NCBI RefSeq assembly: GCF_034344865.1 | Contig: NZ_CP133774.1 | Coordinates: 3,224,001-3,288,000, forward strand | Direction of reading: 5' to 3' | From: Pseudomonas sp. 10S4 | Lineage (GTDB): Bacteria > Pseudomonadota > Gammaproteobacteria > Pseudomonadales > Pseudomonadaceae | DNA: 64,000 nt | Shown here: one piece after another, positions 62,709 to 64,000 of the stretch | Layout of the letters: every line of letters starts with the position of its first letter | Position numbering within the stretch: the first letter of the stretch is position 1 | Position numbers and translations under genes: made by a program | Notes under the pieces: model-generated | Database searches by the model: none | What the model was told of the DNA's origin: nothing | Seen by the model: the letters and a program-made list of their open reading frames with translations, nothing else

Positions 62709-63001
62709 GCGGCGCCGTGAAGCTTCAGGTTGCGATCGAAGCTCACGGCGAGCCGTTGACCGAACTCAACCTGCGCCGTCCGACGGTGCAGGAAGTACGG
62801 GCAATCAAGGCGCTGCCGTACAAGATCGACAAGAGCGAAGAGGTCAGCCTCGACATGGACGTCGCGGCCAAATACATCGCGGTCTGCGCCGGTATTCCGC
62901 CGTCGTCGGTCAACCAGTTGGACCTGGCTGACCTCAACGCATTGAGCTGGGCTGTCGCGAGTTTTTTCATGAGTGCGGCGTCGGAGCCATCACCGACCTG
63001 A
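62705..63001 (+). CDS. Mu-like tail assembly chaperone (gp41), with -1 frameshift site
   Basis: 98 residues in the zero frame (MSGAVKLQVAIEAHGEPLTE, with LNLRRPTVQEVRAIKALPYK). AGT TTT TTC holds the heptamer TTTTTTC at 62962-62968 in the slippery frame. Shifting -1 leads to HECGVGAITDLIAVAYDLAW and on to 63132, the conserved extension of Mu-type chaperones. The zero-frame end (SAASEPSPT) is the unshifted product. Confidence 0.88.
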   Translation: MSGAVKLQVAIEAHGEPLTELNLRRPTVQEVRAIKALPYKIDKSEEVSLDMDVAAKYIAVCAGIPPSSVNQLDLADLNALSWAVASFFMSAASEPSPT

Positions 63002-63132
63002 TCGCAGTCGCCTATGACCTGGCCTGGTTCTGGAAGGTTGACCCCGAACAGATGATGGCCAGGCCACTGGATGTGCTCCGCGAATCGCTGGAGCACGCGC
63101 AACGGATCAATGCGATGCAGCAGGTGCAGTGA
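62966..63132 (+). CDS. Frameshift extension of the Mu-like chaperone
   Basis: The -1 frame after the heptamer reads ECGVGAITDLIAVAYDLAWF to RINAMQQVQ, about 54 residues. It has no start codon near its beginning. Stop TGA overlaps the tape measure ATG (TGATG). The real product is the fusion 62705-63132. Confidence 0.8.
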
Positions 63133-64000
63133 TGGCAGACGAAAACACGATAAAGAAATCGGTGCTGTTGACCGGCATCGATGAACTGTCACCCAAGCTC
63201 AAAGCCCTCGTTTCGAAGGTCGACAGCTTCAAAAACAACCTTGAACGGGCCGGCCTCGGCAAACTGGATATCAGCGGTCTGTTCAAGGGCGGTAGTGTGA
63301 TCACGCCGTTCGTGGACGGGATCAAGGCGTCCGACGCGTTCAAGGGCAAGCTGGCCGAGGTCGGTGAGGCTGCAAAAGGCGTCGATATGCCGAATGCTCC
63401 CCAAAGCGCTGCGCAATCGATGAATGTCTTCAGCGATTCGATGAGCAAGGTTTCCGCCTCCATTGACGCGGCATTGGCCCCTGCTGTTGGCGCGTTGGTG
63501 GTGGGGTTGGAGCCATTGTTGACGGGGGTAGGGCGCCTGGTTGCCGACAACCCGAAACTGGTCGAGACGCTGGCGACTGCCGCCATCGCGTTCTCGGCAA
63601 TGCAAACGGCGGTCACCGGGGCGACCCAGGTTTTTGATCTGATGAGCTCGGTGCTCAAGGTCAATCCGATCATGCTGATTGCCATGGGTGTTGCCCTGGC
63701 CGCCGGTTTGATCATTGCCAACTGGACGCCGATTTCTACGTTCTTCGTCAACCTTTGGGGCGGCATCAAAAATGTCGCCGCGAGCACGATGGCGGTGCTC
63801 GGCAAGGTGTTCAGCTGGACGCCGCTGGGCATGATGATCGCCAATTGGGGGCCGATTACCGGGTTCTTTTCCAGTATCTGGGAGGGCATCGAAGCCGTGA
63901 CCTCGACGGTGGTGGACTACCTGAAAACGGCTTTTTCCTGGACACCTTACGGGATGATCATCGACAACTGGGCCGGGTTGACCGGTCTGTTCTCGGCGAT
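63132..64000 (+). CDS. Mu-like tape measure protein, N-terminal part (runs off window)
   Basis: 289 residues seen, starting MADENTIKKSVLLTGIDELS. Coiled-coil helices are followed by a hydrophobic segment (about 170-205) and a repeat of about 36 residues (ANWTPISTFFVNLWGGI, ANWGPITGFFSSIWEGI, DNWAGLTGLFSA) with FSWTPLGM / FSWTPYGM between. Such W-P-F repeats are seen in phage tape measures. The gene continues beyond the window. Confidence 0.9.
   Translation, partial: MADENTIKKSVLLTGIDELSPKLKALVSKVDSFKNNLERAGLGKLDISGLFKGGSVITPFVDGIKASDAFKGKLAEVGEAAKGVDMPNAPQSAAQSMNVFSDSMSKVSASIDAALAPAVGALVVGLEPLLTGVGRLVADNPKLVETLATAAIAFSAMQTAVTGATQVFDLMSSVLKVNPIMLIAMGVALAAGLIIANWTPISTFFVNLWGGIKNVAASTMAVLGKVFSWTPLGMMIANWGPITGFFSSIWEGIEAVTSTVVDYLKTAFSWTPYGMIIDNWAGLTGLFSA

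Noticed and set aside
1..64000. CRISPR arrays, rRNA, insertion sequences, riboswitches
   Set aside because: No regularly spaced repeats, transposase genes, rRNA segments or recognisable aptamers seen on either strand.

Overview
The window reads as a Pseudomonas chromosome of the P. fluorescens type. It opens with the 5' end of mutS on the minus strand and carries PrtR-, PrtN- and pyocin-like genes, R-tailocin tail genes and paired REP elements of the sort found in that group. In this genus the stretch beside mutS is a known home for phage-tail bacteriocins. No rRNA, CRISPR array or insertion sequence was seen.

Region 1 (about 473-43,835) is a roughly 43-kb prophage inserted in the first codons of mutS. 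The 11-bp core lies at 462-472 and again at 43836-43846, and the right copy is followed by the displaced original mutS start (codons 1-13, ATG at 43876). From left to right it holds: a two-gene AT-rich cargo pair (760-2318); integrase and excisionase-like genes; a leftward early block (DUF2303, PrtN-like, dNMP kinase); a cI/cro switch (7481-8607); a CII-like gene, primase-helicase and an iteron-like cluster; holin; a lambda-like head block (terminase, gpW, portal, ClpP-type protease, gpD, capsid, gpFII, gpZ); a P2-like contractile tail block (V, W, J, I, H, FI, FII, E/E', T, U, X, D); endolysin and nested spanins. A cargo arm (35.5-43.8 kb) follows with a DNA adenine methylase, an HNH protein, an SOS-boxed operon ending in a SRAP (YedK-like) gene, a response regulator, an S-pyocin nuclease with a probable immunity gene, a tRNA-Gly fragment and a fasciclin protein.

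Region 2 (44.0-59.9 kb) is a P2-like R-type tailocin without capsid, portal or terminase genes. A LexA/CI-like repressor (PrtR type, 44085) precedes a promoter studded with a 14-bp dyad that also lies upstream of the repressor gene itself. A leader of about 290 nt with a terminator follows, then holin, baseplate, fibre, chaperone, an O-acyltransferase cassette, sheath, tube, assembly chaperone, tape measure, U, X and D. Region 3 (60.0 kb to the end) is a second, Mu-like contractile tail (gp37/gp38-like, sheath, tube, chaperone, tape measure) that runs off the window.

A technical point dominates the reading. At least twelve genes, nearly all in the prophage, are broken by single-base changes, mostly contractions of G or T runs, and each is restored to a family-sized protein by one base (the HNH gene needs several). 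This may be sequencing error, decay of an unselected prophage, or mismatch-repair-deficient mutation, which is a live option because the element sits on mutS. Broken genes are given here as whole loci with the break marked. Conversely, the two -1 shifts in the tailocin tail-assembly chaperones look programmed, because perfect slippery heptamers lie in the right frame.
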